Below, piece by piece: positions 47,031 to 57,762 of a DNA stretch of 64,000 nucleotides. Under the pieces are notes generated by a model that was not told where the DNA came from, made no database searches, and worked only from the letters and a program-made list of their open reading frames with translations. The DNA lies in contig CM046882.1 of the NCBI GenBank assembly GCA_025667525.1, forward strand, positions 218,658,592 through 218,722,591, read 5' to 3'. Made by a program: the position numbers and the translations under genes. Source of the stretch: Glebionis coronaria (taxonomy: Eukaryota; Streptophyta; Magnoliopsida; Asterales; Asteraceae). How positions within the stretch are numbered: the first letter of the stretch is position 1; the number at the start of each line of letters is the position of its first letter.

Positions 47031-48654
47031 TAATAAGTGTGAAAACACTTATCCTTTTACCACTTAATTATAATAATAGCCAAGCCTAAATGTGTATTTA
47101 ATGTCGTAAAAGTTGGAATTATGCGTGGTTTGTGTTTTATTGTGTTTTAGGACCAAAATGTGAAAAGAGAAGAAAACATGGGCTTTCACGGGCTTTTATC
47201 AAAGAAAAAGACAAAAGACAAAGTCAAAAGATCAAGAGTGCAAAAAAGAACGGATGTCCAAGGCCTATTCTGAAGATTTATCGAAGAAAAAGTCTAAAGA
47301 GGGAAGTTTAACGAAGTCGAAGAACCAAGTCTAATTACTAAAGAAATTAGAAGACGATTTCATTTTATTTATCGACAAATCCCGAGACAAAGTCGAGAAA
47401 GTCGAAGAATTTACACGACGGAAAGACGAGAAAGGAAGAAAGAAAGAAGGCAGCTTCCAACTAACCATACACTCCACTCCTATAAATACCCTCCTAATGA
47501 CACATTAGGAGGTGTTAGCTAATTTGACAAATTAGTCTTTCCACTTTATTTTTAATGCACTTTCATATTGTCAGTTTACATTATTGTCTTTAATTTCAAG
47601 ATTATTTCAAGTATGTTTTTAATTTTGTTTTTGAATCTTTATCTTAAATCAATCTTTTCATAATCATCTCATTCTTCCTTTCTTTTTTTTAAATATATTA
47701 TTTTGTTTGATTAATCTTGAAGATTGGTTAATCTTTATGTTTATTTGATAAAAGTTCTTATTTTTCCATTGTTCTTATCATTTTCATGCAATTGATGTTC
47801 TTTCCTTATTGTGTTTTTAGCTTATTTCGTGTTTACTTATTTTCTTTCAAGTGTTTTCAAAAGTTTAATCTTTTTCTTTTAGTTTATTTTATAAAGTTTG
47901 CTTATTTTTTGTGTCTTGAAAGTTTGTAAATTTGTGCTTATTTAGTTCTTTCTATTATTCATTTGGTCAAGTTTCGATTAGTGCTTATTAAAACATGGCT
48001 TATTTAGTTTTGCTTATTGCGAGTTGCAAACCATCAGAAAAGGGTTTACCTTTTCCGACGGTTATTCCGACTGTTTGCATCGGAAAAGGGTTTTCCTTTC
48101 CGACCATTATTCCGATACTTCTATCGGATTAGGGTTTAGTATTCCGACGGTTTTCCGATTCGTTCTATCGGAAAGGGGTTTTGTATTCCGATCGGTATTC
48201 TGATAGGGTTGGTGATCCTTCATTCCAACGCTGGTTCCGACACTATTCCGATACTGCTTTAATTATTCCGACAGAATGGGTTTTCGTTATTCCGATAGTA
48301 GTGGTAAGCATACATTCCGACAGGATTTCGATGGTGGTATTCCGACAATAGGTATTTATTGTTTTGTCTTAGTTTTATTTTTAAGTTTGCAAATTTTACT
48401 TTTTGTCAAGCTTTAATGTCTCGTCATTTACTTGATTACTTTTAAAGTTTTAAGTTTTCACCATTTACTCTTTAATTATTTTTAGCATTATTCACCTTGC
48501 CCTTAACCTTAAAGTTTTGCATCTTTTCTTTATTTTAAACAACCAAATCTATTTCTTTTTCACCAAGAACAACTGAGTCGCACTTTTAACCGAAGATCAA
48601 TTCGATTAGACATCTAGAAAAACGAACTTTTTAACTAGTAAAATCTTTGTATTA
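47031..48654 (+). repeat. Left LTR of element D
   Basis: Runs from TAATAAGTGTG to ctttgtatta. ATAAGTGT/ACACTTAT form a terminal hairpin stem with a GAAA loop. TATA box TATAAATA at 47481. U5 carries a TTCCGA/TCGGAA array (about 48050-48350). Confidence 0.9.
48030..48350 (+). repeat. TTCCGA / TCGGAA array in element D U5
   Basis: More than fifteen half-sites TTCCGA or TCGGAA, in both orientations, with variable spacers. The right LTR has its own version at about 52640-52970. Confidence 0.75.
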
Positions 48655-48657
48655 AAA

Positions 48658-48675
48658 TGGCGCCGCTGCCGGCTC
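48658..48675 (+). other. Left PBS of element D
   Basis: TGGCGCCGCTGCCGGCTC, identical to the PBS of B; three A residues separate it from the LTR. Confidence 0.85.
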
Positions 48676-48700
48676 TTTTCGTGAAGATTAACGGTTTTTT

Positions 48701-48921
48701 GTGAGAGACGTGTTAGATTTTGGGATCCGTTCACTCGTGAACGTTATTTTTCGTATCATAAAATTTCAAAAATCCTAAAAATAAAAAAATTTCAAAAATC
48801 CAAAAACATAAAAAATAACTAATAAAAAGTAATTATTTTTCAAAAAGTTTTATACCAAAAAGATTTGATTTTTACAGTAAATATATTTTCTCTATTTCTT
48901 TGTTATCTTTTTCTTTTGCAG
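48701..48921 (+). other. Putative leader intron of element D
   Basis: GTGAGAG at 48701 and a T-rich tract ending TTTTGCAG at 48921 enclose 221 bases; the gag ATG follows at 48926. The signals are conserved in B and E. Confidence 0.5.
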
Positions 48922-48925
48922 GTGT

Positions 48926-51900
48926 ATGCGTACTCGCTCATCGTCTTATTCTGAGCCCGAGACTCTTGAAGACTTAGACATGGCCGGTGTACACAACAAT
49001 AATAATCCACCTCACCCCAATATGAATAATAACAACCATGTCCCTCCACCCGACCTTCGTACAATGGATGAGCTTTGTCAACCAACAATGAATGGACGTG
49101 GAGGACCGATTGCGCCTATGTAAATCACGGCTCCAGAGTTTTCGTTGAAGCATCACATGATCCAACAAGTTCAAAATACTTGTCCATTTTGCTGATTACC
49201 TGATGATGATGCCAACAAACACATCGACAAATTCATTACCGTAACTCAAAGCATGAAATTGCCCGGTGTTACCATGGATTTTATTCGCCTTCATCTATTT
49301 CCACACACTCTATCCCACCATGCCGAAAAATTGTTTGACTGTCTTCCTAAGAATTCAATTCATACATGAGATGAGATGACTCAACGATTTTTGTCGTGCT
49401 ACTTTCCACCATCCATGGTCACTAGTCTACGGAATCAAATCAGTGGTTTCTCACAAGAACCTGATGAATCACTTTTCGATGCTTGGGAACGTTATAATTT
49501 TTTGATAGACCGATGTCCTAATCATAATATGCTCTCCGTCACTTTGATTGATACTTTCTACAACGGTTTAACTTTTCGTGATCGTGATACGATTAATGCA
49601 GCCGCCGGTGGCACATTTATGAAAAGAAGACCCGAGGAGTGTAGAGAGCTTATAGAAAACAGGACCACTCACCACAAATATTGGGATTCATCTGCATCTT
49701 CAAGGAATAACCTGAGAGTCAATGTTTCTTCTACTTTATCAAACACCGAGATGACCGAATTCACCCGCATGATGGCCGAAATGAACAAAAATATCCTACT
49801 CATAGCTACGAATCAACAACAACAAGTTAAAGCTGTAGCACTTTCTTGTGAGATCGGTGGCAGTACTCATTCATAAAATGATTGTCCTTCTACTTACGAC
49901 AATCCGGAAAACGTGTATGCGGCTCATGGTAAGTATTCAACGGAAAGCTATCAAGGCCGACCTCAAGGTTATCGTAACTTGCTAAGTTATCGTTCCAACA
50001 ACTTTATTTCACCCGGTTTTTCTCCTCAAAACCACAACCCAAACAACTTTAATAGAAGCAATCCAAACCCACTTCGAGCTTCTACTCCATATCACCCACC
50101 CGCTCAACAAGCACCACCCATCACTCCACCCACAACTTATAATCATGATGTTGATGCTTTCATGAGGACCCAAGGAGAGATAGTTAAGAATCTTCAAAGC
50201 CAAATCATTAACTTGAAATTTGATATCACTAAACAAGGGAATGATATTCGAACCGAGCTCAGACATGATATGCAAACTTCTTTGAGCAATCAAACGAATT
50301 ATTTGAAGAATATGATGACAAGTTTCTTTCAAAATACTCAACCCTCTACTTCAGGCTCTCTTCCTTCCAATACTGTCACCAACCCAAGAGCGAATGTGAG
50401 TGATATTACTACACGCAGTGGAGGAACTCTAGTAGGACCTTCTACCCCTCCTCCAGTTACTCCATCTACACCTCGTCCACCCCCATTTATTCCTCCTACT
50501 TCAACGCCTAGTATTAGTTCTCCATTACCGTCTCCACCTCTTACTGAAGAAGTACCCAAGAAAAACCCTTCACCATCTCCACCTTCCACCTTTAAACCTT
50601 CAACATCTCAACCTTCACCTTCTACACCTACACCACCTAAACCCAATAATCCCTATCCATCTCGATTAGACAAGTGCAAATTGCTCACCAAGGATGATAT
50701 TCAAGTGTCAAACATTTTAAAGAAGATTTCGGGAGTGACCATCACCATTAGCCTTGTTGAAGCTCTTGACCAAATGCCAACATTTGTTAAGATGTTTAAG
50801 GAATTGCTTAATAAGAAGGAAAAGATGGCCGAGTTTGTTAATACTCGATTAAATGAGAATTCTTCTGCAGTCCTTCTTAAAGAACTTCCAGAAAAACTTG
50901 GAGATCTCGGTCGTTTTGTGCTGCCATGTACTTTTAACCAAACCGAAGAATTTACTGCCTTAGCCAATCTCAGGGCAAGTATAAATTTGATGCCTTTAAG
51001 TGTTTGGAAAAAGTTATCATTACCCGAACTTACACCAACAAAAATGACTCTTGAGCTAGCAAATCAAACTCTCGCTTACCCCGTTGGTATAGCCGAAGAT
51101 GTGTTTGTTAAAGTTGGTACCTTCACTTTTCAGGTCGACTTTGTTGTTGTTGATTATGAAATGGACCCTCGTATTCCGTTAATACTTGGACGGCCATTCT
51201 TGAGAACCGGAAAAGCTTTAGTCGATGTTGCCAAAGGTGAACTAATTTTAAGCGTCGGGAATGATGCACAAGTGTTTAAAATAGGGAAGATCACAAAGAA
51301 ATCCAATGGAAGAGAATCCGCGAATATGATTAATGTGCTTCAAGACGAGCTTGATACAACTACTTGTGAAAGTACAAAGCTTGATGATTTTGTAGTCTAC
51401 AACAATCCTCTTTTCGATTCTTGCTATGATAATCCCCTTTTCCAAGATAATGTGGATGATTCTCTCTCCAATTTGGATCCCCCACAAATTCATGAGTCTC
51501 CACCAATTTATGATGACTATGATGATGATTCTAGTTACGATGTGGATGCTTGTGATGATTTTTCTTTAGAGTATAAAGACATGCCAACATATGATGATTT
51601 TGATGATGTTGATACTCTTTCGAGTGATTCTTCACATGATGACCTTGTTCCTACTTTTGATGAAGATCCTCCACCAATAATGCTTGATCCTAGTTTGGAT
51701 GACTACTCATTTGAGGAAGATTTTGCTTCTTTTCTCAATACCTACTTCCCAAATGAGAATTATTCTCCTCCTTTGGACTTTGATTTTGGTCTTTATCCTC
51801 CTTTGGATATGAAGAAAACCGTTTCAAAGGAGAAGAAGCTGGATGACACCGATATCTGTAGTACCTATGTCTTGACACCTCTTTATCCACCTTCTGACGA

Positions 51901-52233
51901 TGAGATTGTGCGATTTATGAGCGGATCTTCTTCAAGGTCTACTGAGCCTGAGTGTTATTTTCCCCTAAAGGAAAAGGTGTTTGATCCCGGTATTGCAATT
52001 TTTAAGCCATCTCAGTATCCATCTGATGAAATAAAATGAAAGATTTTTGGAACTTGTGGAGATATGCTTGCACTTCATCTTACTTTCTACCACCGTGCTC
52101 AACAATTGCTTAAGGGAACCTTGCCTACTCTTCTTTGGCTTGCCTTGTTCACCTTAAGCTTGTGCTATTTGATGGACGAAAACCATGTCTTTGATCCCGG
52201 TGGATGTTCTTCAAGTTTTTATTGTTGCTTTAT
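48926..52233 (+). pseudogene. gag: Gag-protease of element D, five in-frame stops
   Basis: One frame throughout, closely related to the Gag-protease of B (MRTRSSSYSEPET, GRGGPIAPM, DANKHIDKF, LSHHAEKLFD, ESLFDAWERYN, FYNGLTFRDRD). Stops at 49121, 49193, 49367, 49874 and 52037; the first looks like CAA to TAA and at least the second TGA like a G-to-A change. The zinc knuckle has lost its second Cys (CEIG). The protease motif reads NLRAS (Asn at 50966) where DLGAS is expected, so catalysis is lost. After the acidic Asp-rich stretch the C-terminal block EPECYFPLKEKVFDPG and the hydrophobic LPTLLWLALFTLSLCYL are kept. The readable sequence runs into the inverted PBS. Confidence 0.85.
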
Positions 52234-52251
52234 TCCCCGGTAGCGGCGCCA
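52234..52251 (-). other. Right PBS of element D, inverted, full 18-base type
   Basis: On the minus strand TGGCGCCGCTACCGGGGA follows the LTR and three A residues. Unlike the left PBS (ending GGCTC) it ends CCGGGGA, as does the complement of tRNA-Asp, and the resemblance to the tRNA stops after exactly 18 bases. Confidence 0.8.
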
Positions 52252-52254
52252 TTT

Positions 52255-53963
52255 TAATACAAAGATTTTACTAGTTAAAAAGTTCGTTTTTCTCGGTGTC
52301 TAATCGAATTGATCTTCGGTTAAAAGTGCGACTCAGTTGTTCTTGGTGAAAAAGAAATAGATTTGGTTGTTTAAAATAAAGAAAAGATGCAAAACTTTAA
52401 GGTATAGGGCAAGGTGAATAAAGCTAAAAATAATTAAAAAGTAAATGGCAAAAACTAAAAACTGTAAAAGTAATTAAGTAAATGACGAGACATTAAAGCT
52501 TGACAAAAAGTAAAATTTGAAAACTCAAAAATAAAGCAAACTTAAAAATAAAACTAAGACAAAACAAATTTATAATAACACTAAGTAAAAATGGCAGGAA
52601 AAATAAAATTTGAAATGAAAATAAAATTAGAAAATAGAAAGCAAAAATCTATCGGAATACCTTCAACGGAATACCATCGGAATATCCCTATCGGAATATG
52701 ATAGAAAACCCTGTCGGAATAACTAAAAAAGTATCAAAATAACAAACAATGAAAACTATCGAAATGTATGTCGGAATCAGCGTCGGAATGATGGATCACC
52801 AACCCTATCGGAATAACAAAAATCAAGTCTATCGGAATGACGATCGGAATACCAAAACCCTATTCCGATGGCATGCAATCGGAAAAACGAGCGAAATACT
52901 AAACCCTTTTCCGATGGCATGCAATCAGAATCTCAGTCGGAAAGGGTAAACCCTTTTTCGATGGAATGAAATACGCAACAAGCAAAATCGAATAAGCTAT
53001 GTCTAATAAGCACTTACCAAAATTTACCAAATCAACAATAAAAAGAACTAAATAAGCACTTAAAAGAAACTTTCAAAACACTAAATAAGTAAGATTTATA
53101 AATAAACTAAAAGAAAAAGATTAAACTTTTGAAAACACTTAAATTAAAATAAACCAAACATAAAATAAGCAAAAATTTCAATAAACTAAAACCTTAATTC
53201 GTATAAAAACATTGATAAGAACAACAAGATGAAAACTTTAATCAAAATAAGCATAAAGATTAAAACTTGAAGATTAAACAAATCAAACAAAAGATTTTAA
53301 GACAAGAAGAGAAGAATGAGAATGATTATAAACTTGAATTAAAAAGATTAAAGATCAAAGATTTAAAACAAGATTAAAGCACTTATATGAATTCTTCAAA
53401 GAAAGACAAAAAAGTAAATGACAATATGAAAGGTGCATGAAAAATAAAGTGGAAAGACTAATTTGTCAAATTAGCTAACACCTCCTAATTTGTCATTAGG
53501 AGTGTATTTATAGGAGTCGAGTGTATGGTTGGTTGGAAGCTTCCTTCTTTCTTTCTTCCTTTCTCGTCTTTCTGTCGTGTAAATTCTTCGACTTTCTCAA
53601 CTTTGTCTCGGGATTTGTCGATAAATAAAAGGAACTCGTCTTCTAATTTCTTTAGTAATTAGACTTGGTTCTTTGACTTCGTTAAACTTACGTCTTTAGA
53701 CTTTTTCTTCGATAAATCGTTAGAATAAGCCTTGGATTTCCGTTCTTTTTTGCACTCTTGATCTTTTGACTTTGTCTTTTGTCTTTTTCTTCGATAAAAG
53801 CCCGTGAAAGCCCATGTTTTCTTCCCTTTTCACATTTTGGTCCTAAAATACAATAAAAACACAAACCATGCATAATTCCAAATTTTACGACATTAAATAC
53901 ACGTTTAGGCTTGGTTATTATTATAATTAAGTGGTAAAAGGATAAGTGTTTTCACACTTATTA
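52255..53963 (-). repeat. Right LTR of element D, inverted
   Basis: On the minus strand it starts TAATAAGTGTG at 53963 and ends ctttgtatta at 52255. Its TATA box lies near 53510 (tatttata on +). It is 85 bases longer than the left LTR, mainly in the motif array. Confidence 0.9.
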
Positions 53964-54711
53964 CGTCCCTATTAAGGTATGCACTTTCACATACTCCTCT
54001 TATCCCTATCACACAAATTAAAATGTTTTGGAACACAGTGAGTTCCTCAATAGTTAATGAAGTGACTACATTGACTGCTATTATCCATGGGGTTTCATGG
54101 GTGGTTACTAAAGCTTTGGTTCGCCAAGCTTTGCATCTTAATGATGTAGATGGTATAACCACCCTACCCATCGCAGAGCTAGAGTAGGGACTCCACGCCT
54201 TGGGTTATCCTTTGCCTGAAGAAGGCCATTTAAATAAGTATACAAAACAACAATTTCCCCCGGCTTAGAGGTACCTTATACATGTCATTATTTAATGTTT
54301 GAGTCCCAAATGCTCTTCACACAATGAAATCAATCGATCAATTGGGAGTGCCATTATGTTTCTTGCAACTGGGAAAAAGTAGAACTTTTCAAAAATGATT
54401 TTTGATGGCATGTGTCATAATAAGGGTAGCAAGATGACTCTTTCTTACCCTAGGTTTTTACAAATGGTTTTTGACTTACAAGGATATTGTAATAGGGATC
54501 ATGACAATTTTTATATGATCCATGTGCAAAAGAAAGCAATTTTTAGGAAGATGAACACTGAACCATACAGAGACCTACCCCTCACCCAAGCCATGCTTGC
54601 TGTCATTGAGGCAGCTGCAAAGCCTCAACCTCACCCACAAACTCAACCAGACCCATTTCCTGAACAAACTCCATCACCCCCAGCATATGGAAATTGACCT
54701 AGAACCATTCA

Positions 54712-54762
54712 ACGCTGACACTATAAATGTTGGCGTTGACACTACAAATCCAGATGCTGACA
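54712..54762 (+). repeat. Three 21-bp motif units in the env-like region
   Basis: ACGCTGACA 54712, GCGTTGACA 54733 and ATGCTGACA 54754, exactly 21 apart, coding NAD, GVD and DAD. Confidence 0.85.
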
Positions 54763-55486
54763 TCCTTTTCCCACAAACCCAAACACCCCTTAACCTCCAA
54801 ACAGAACCTCAATCTACTTCCTCTTCAATACCTCCAGACTATAGGTTGGGAAAACGCCAAAGGACTGCTGGAGTGTTCTCCTCTGGTGGTCCTAGCCATG
54901 TAGCAGAGAGAACCACCACCACAAGTGTGGTTGGTGACATGGGTGGGGCTGGGTCTATTTTTTCTAGCTTAGATGCAGGCCAAGACAGTCCTAACATCAT
55001 TAAGACCCTATACATGCCCCATAAATCTACTTTGGGAGGTCAAATTCCCATTCTAGAAAAGGGCAGATTGGAACCTAACATTATTAAGACCCCATCCATG
55101 CCCTATGAATCTACTTTGGGTGGTCTGCATTAGCTTGGAAAAGCAAAATGCAGACCTTGTACAGATTGTCACATGTGAGGGTCTTGAACTCAAGCAATTG
55201 AGGGAGAGACTAGTTGTTTTGGAGACTGCCCAAACTAGGAGGAGGCAAGCAAGAGTCCTTTCTTCAGGGGAGGATTCTGACAAAGGGGAGTAAGATGCAC
55301 CAACAGAACCTTTCAACTTGAGTGACAAGGGATCACAAGATGAAGAAGGTGATTCTTTTGGTACAAAATAGGTAGAAGTTGTTGAAGCTTTGACAAGCTT
55401 GAAGAAGAAGCCAGTTATTGATGTCTCCTTGCACATTCCAAAGATGTTATCATTTGTAGAGATTCTGGAAGAAGTTACCAAGTCAG

Positions 55487-55537
55487 TCGCTGATGTTCAT
55501 AATTTGAGCGCTGACAAGAGAAAAGAAAGCGTTGACA
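55487..55537 (+). repeat. Three 21-bp motif units, second env-like site
   Basis: TCGCTGATG 55487, GCGCTGACA 55508 and GCGTTGACA 55529, exactly 21 apart, coding VAD, SAD and SVD. Confidence 0.8.
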
Positions 55538-56690
55538 GACCCAAAGGTATGATTGGTGTATCCCAACCACCAATATTATTAGGGATGTTTCAACACATGT
55601 ACCACCGAATACTTTACCAACCATTAGAGAAAAATACAAGGGTAAAGCAGTCTCAGTGGAAATTGAGAAGCCAAAGAAGAATGAAGCCTAGATTAAGTTT
55701 GATCAAGCTTTGGCTGCATAACTACAGGAAAAGGATTGGGCTACTAAAGAGGAATAAAAAGATGGTAGTAATGATGAGCGCTCATATTATAGTGTTATGA
55801 TTATTGAAGATCCAGAGAGGTTGGAGTATGGAGAGGAGTTGGCTAAAAAAATACTTGAGGAGTTGAAAATGCAATTAGATTTTGAAATGCCTGAAGTGGT
55901 GAGAATGTATTTTGCATGAGAAGATAAAGTTATAAAAAATCTAAACATGACAATTTCTGATCAAATTTGGGGTTTGGAGATTCTGCTTAGAGTTCAACGA
56001 GATTGCAAGGTAATCTTGAAGTATAAGGCTATCATGATTCTTTCAAAGCTTAAGCGGGATAGAAGGGAGCTCTATTACATGCTTCTCAGATGTCATCAAG
56101 GGGGTTGGACTTTCAAGAAATTGTAGAAGTTATCCTTTGATGAATTGGAGTTTTGTTCATATCCTATTTGGGCACGTGTTCAAGAGTAAAATACTATCAG
56201 ACTCCTTTCAGATGAAAGAAAGGAAGAAATTGAAGAAGAAATGCAGATCCAAAAGGCTTCCATTGCACCAAGACCAGTGAAGAAGGGACTTCCTATTGAG
56301 TTCCCAGCTTTGGATAAAGTGAATCCTAATGAAGCAGTTATCTGAAAGAGCATTAAGCTCTCACCATTGGAATCTTCACATGTTGCAGAGGTATTAACTT
56401 TAGATTATAGAAACCCTATAGTTCACTATGAAGAAGATGCAAGTGGGTTCTGGATGATCACCAGATATGGAAAGAAGGTACATACTTTTACTTCATTGAT
56501 CTCATTGTTTGCAAGCCTGGATAGAGAAGACTTGGTGGATCTTTGGGAATTGATGAAGGCCAAGTATGAGGCTGAAGCACCTACTTCAGTCAATGGAATA
56601 AAGATCTGGACATCCTTCAAAAGGATAATTGAACCAGATAATTCAGATCCAATATGTTTAGATTTGGATGATATCAGTGGACTTTAATGG

Positions 56691-56966
56691 CGTCTACATT
56701 CAGCAACTGGTGTTTACCATTTGAGCACTACAAAGTTTTTAGAATATCTTCTTGTGGATGCTGAATATCCTATGTCCAAGGAAGTTTTGAAGAAGATGGT
56801 GTCTACATAGCTGGAAATGGATTATACTAGTGATGTTGTCAAATATTTAATTAGGTTTATTTATTATCTAATTAACAAGTGATTTATATTTTTAAGAATC
56901 CTCCTTGTACTTAGTTTTTATTAAGAAACTTGATTACTAGAGTAGATATCAAGTTTAGGGGAGGAT
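56691..56966 (+). other. SIRE 3' untranslated region and polypurine tract
   Basis: Short noncoding stretch ending in the PPT AAGTTTAGGGGAGGAT (56951-56966), immediately before the LTR start TGTTGGG. The internal PPT-like copy is at 46051. Confidence 0.7.
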
Positions 56967-56997
56967 TGTTGGGAATAAAATGAGCCAAGATACTTAG

Positions 56998-57107
56998 ACG
57001 CTGACAAGAGTTAATTGGACGTTGATAAGAAGAAGTTAAGCGTTGACAGATCAAGCATTGACAAGAGATATCCAAGCGCTGATAGGAAAGAAGTCCGAGC
57101 ACTGATA
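56998..57107 (+). repeat. Six 21-bp motif units in U3 of the SIRE LTR
   Basis: Cores at 56998, 57019, 57040, 57055, 57076 and 57099 (ACGCTGACA, ACGTTGATA, GCGTTGACA, GCATTGACA, GCGCTGATA, GCACTGATA); spacings 21, 21, 15, 21, 23. About 120-230 bases upstream of the TATA box. Confidence 0.85.
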
Positions 57108-57226
57108 GGAGAACTTAGTCAACACGTTTGTTATTTAAAGAAAAGATATACTCAAAATTGTATTTTCTATATTTATCTTTTCCTAAAATAGTTGATACTT
57201 TATCCATTGTACACGACTCCTTATGT

Positions 57227-57235
57227 TATAAAAGG
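57227..57235 (+). promoter_or_regulatory. TATA box of SIRE LTR
   Basis: TATAAAAGG in gttataaaaggaggtc, 260 bases into the LTR, a normal copia LTR promoter position. Confidence 0.75.
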
Positions 57236-57483
57236 AGGTCGTAGGGTTTAGAGTAAATACACATTATTATTTAGTATTCGACTTTCACTGTAATCAAGTT
57301 TGTTTTATCAATCAAGAGTGAAAGTTTGTTTTATTTGTTTTACTTGTTTTACTTGTTCTTGATTCAAGTGTTAATTCCACATAACACTTGGATTGTTCAT
57401 ACAACAACAAAGTTTATCTAAGTGTTTAACTTGATTTAATCTCGTTAACACAAAGCTAATCGATCTAAGTTTGGGATCAGTAG

Positions 57484-57762
57484 TGATTCGTTTTGGAAAG
57501 AGAGGAAATTTGAGCCTGAGATATATTGGACCTTTTAAGATTATTCAAAGGATTGGATTGGTTGCTTATAAGTTAGAATTTTCGGATGAACTTAGGGCTA
57601 TTCATAACACTTTTCATGTGTCTAATCTGAAGAAGTGTTTAGCATAAAGGGATTTGGTGATTCCATTGGAGGAAATTCAACCTGATGATAAGTTGCATTT
57701 TGTAGAGGAACCTTTAGAGATTATGGATATGGAAGTTAAGAAATTGAGGAATAGTAGGATTC
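57484..57762 (+). pseudogene. pol: C-terminal Pol fragment of a Tekay/Del-type element
   Basis: Reads VIRFGKRGNLSLRYIGPF, IHNTFHVSNLKKCLA, then a TAA, then VIPLEEIQPDDKLHFVEEP and VKKLRNSRI. This is the integrase C-terminal and pre-chromodomain region of chromovirus Pol. It is cut on the left by the end of element S and on the right by element E (probable target GATTC, 57758-57762). It is better preserved than the pol of T, so it is from a different copy. Confidence 0.8.

Larger units (their letters stand above)
47031..53963. mobile_element. Gag-only element D with inverted (head-to-head) LTRs
   Basis: The order is LTR(+) 47031-48654, PBS(+), leader, gag-protease(+), PBS(-) 52234-52251, LTR(-) 52255-53963. 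Both outer ends are therefore U3 ends (TAATAAGTGTG... outward). Flanks are tgtcc (47026-47030) and cgtcc (53964-53968), a 5-bp TSD with one C/T difference, and the SIRE reading frame continues across (VS|PIK). It lacks the 3' noncoding region, PPT and a direct 3' LTR. The arms look about 95% alike in U3 and near-identical at the U5 end. It was apparently inserted as a single inverted-LTR unit. Confidence 0.87.
53969..56690 (+). pseudogene. Env-like region of SIRE, remainder
   Basis: Continues 46899-47030. Readable parts include PIKVCTFTYSSYPYHTN, MFWNTVSSSIVNEV, NFSKMIFDGMCHN, MTLSYPRFLQMVFDLQGY, a Pro-rich stretch with motif-encoded units (FNADTINVGVDTTNPDAD) and PPDYRLGKRQRTAGVFSS. Later parts are charged and helix-prone (about 55100-55270, 55390-55540). 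The last readable block is 56367-56687. Frame changes and many stops; no clear signal peptide or transmembrane segment that I can defend. Known only as the SIRE/Maximus downstream ORF. Confidence 0.65.
13549..57479 (+). mobile_element. SIRE/Maximus-like Ty1/copia element S, interrupted by three insertions
   Basis: Four pieces (13549-13893, 23115-24857, 42437-47030, 53969-57479) read together as a 5' LTR remnant, PBS, gag, PR, RT, RNase H, spacer, env-like region, PPT and 3' LTR, about 10.2 kb without insertions. Copia order, a C-terminal RNase H ending in VADLLTKPFDVGRFQYL and a downstream env-like region point to the SIRE/Maximus lineage. Most of the integrase is deleted between about 43620 and 43640. 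There are many stops, so it is dead. Its right flank is a Tekay-type pol fragment; the left flank is lost, so no TSD can be checked. Confidence 0.85.
56967..57479 (+). repeat. 3' LTR of element S (513 bp)
   Basis: Starts TGTTGGGAATAAAATG after the PPT and ends GGGATCA, matching the 5' remnant end at 13718. TATA box TATAAAAGG at 57227-57235. U3 begins with six units of the 21-bp motif (56998-57107). Confidence 0.88.

Noticed and set aside
52234..52251. tRNA-Asp 3' end as a tRNA gene fragment
   Set aside because: Only 18 bases match, right next to an LTR end; it is a primer binding site.
53905..54171. Minus-strand ORF across the D/SIRE junction
   Set aside because: It spans an insertion boundary and is a shadow of LTR and env-like sequence.
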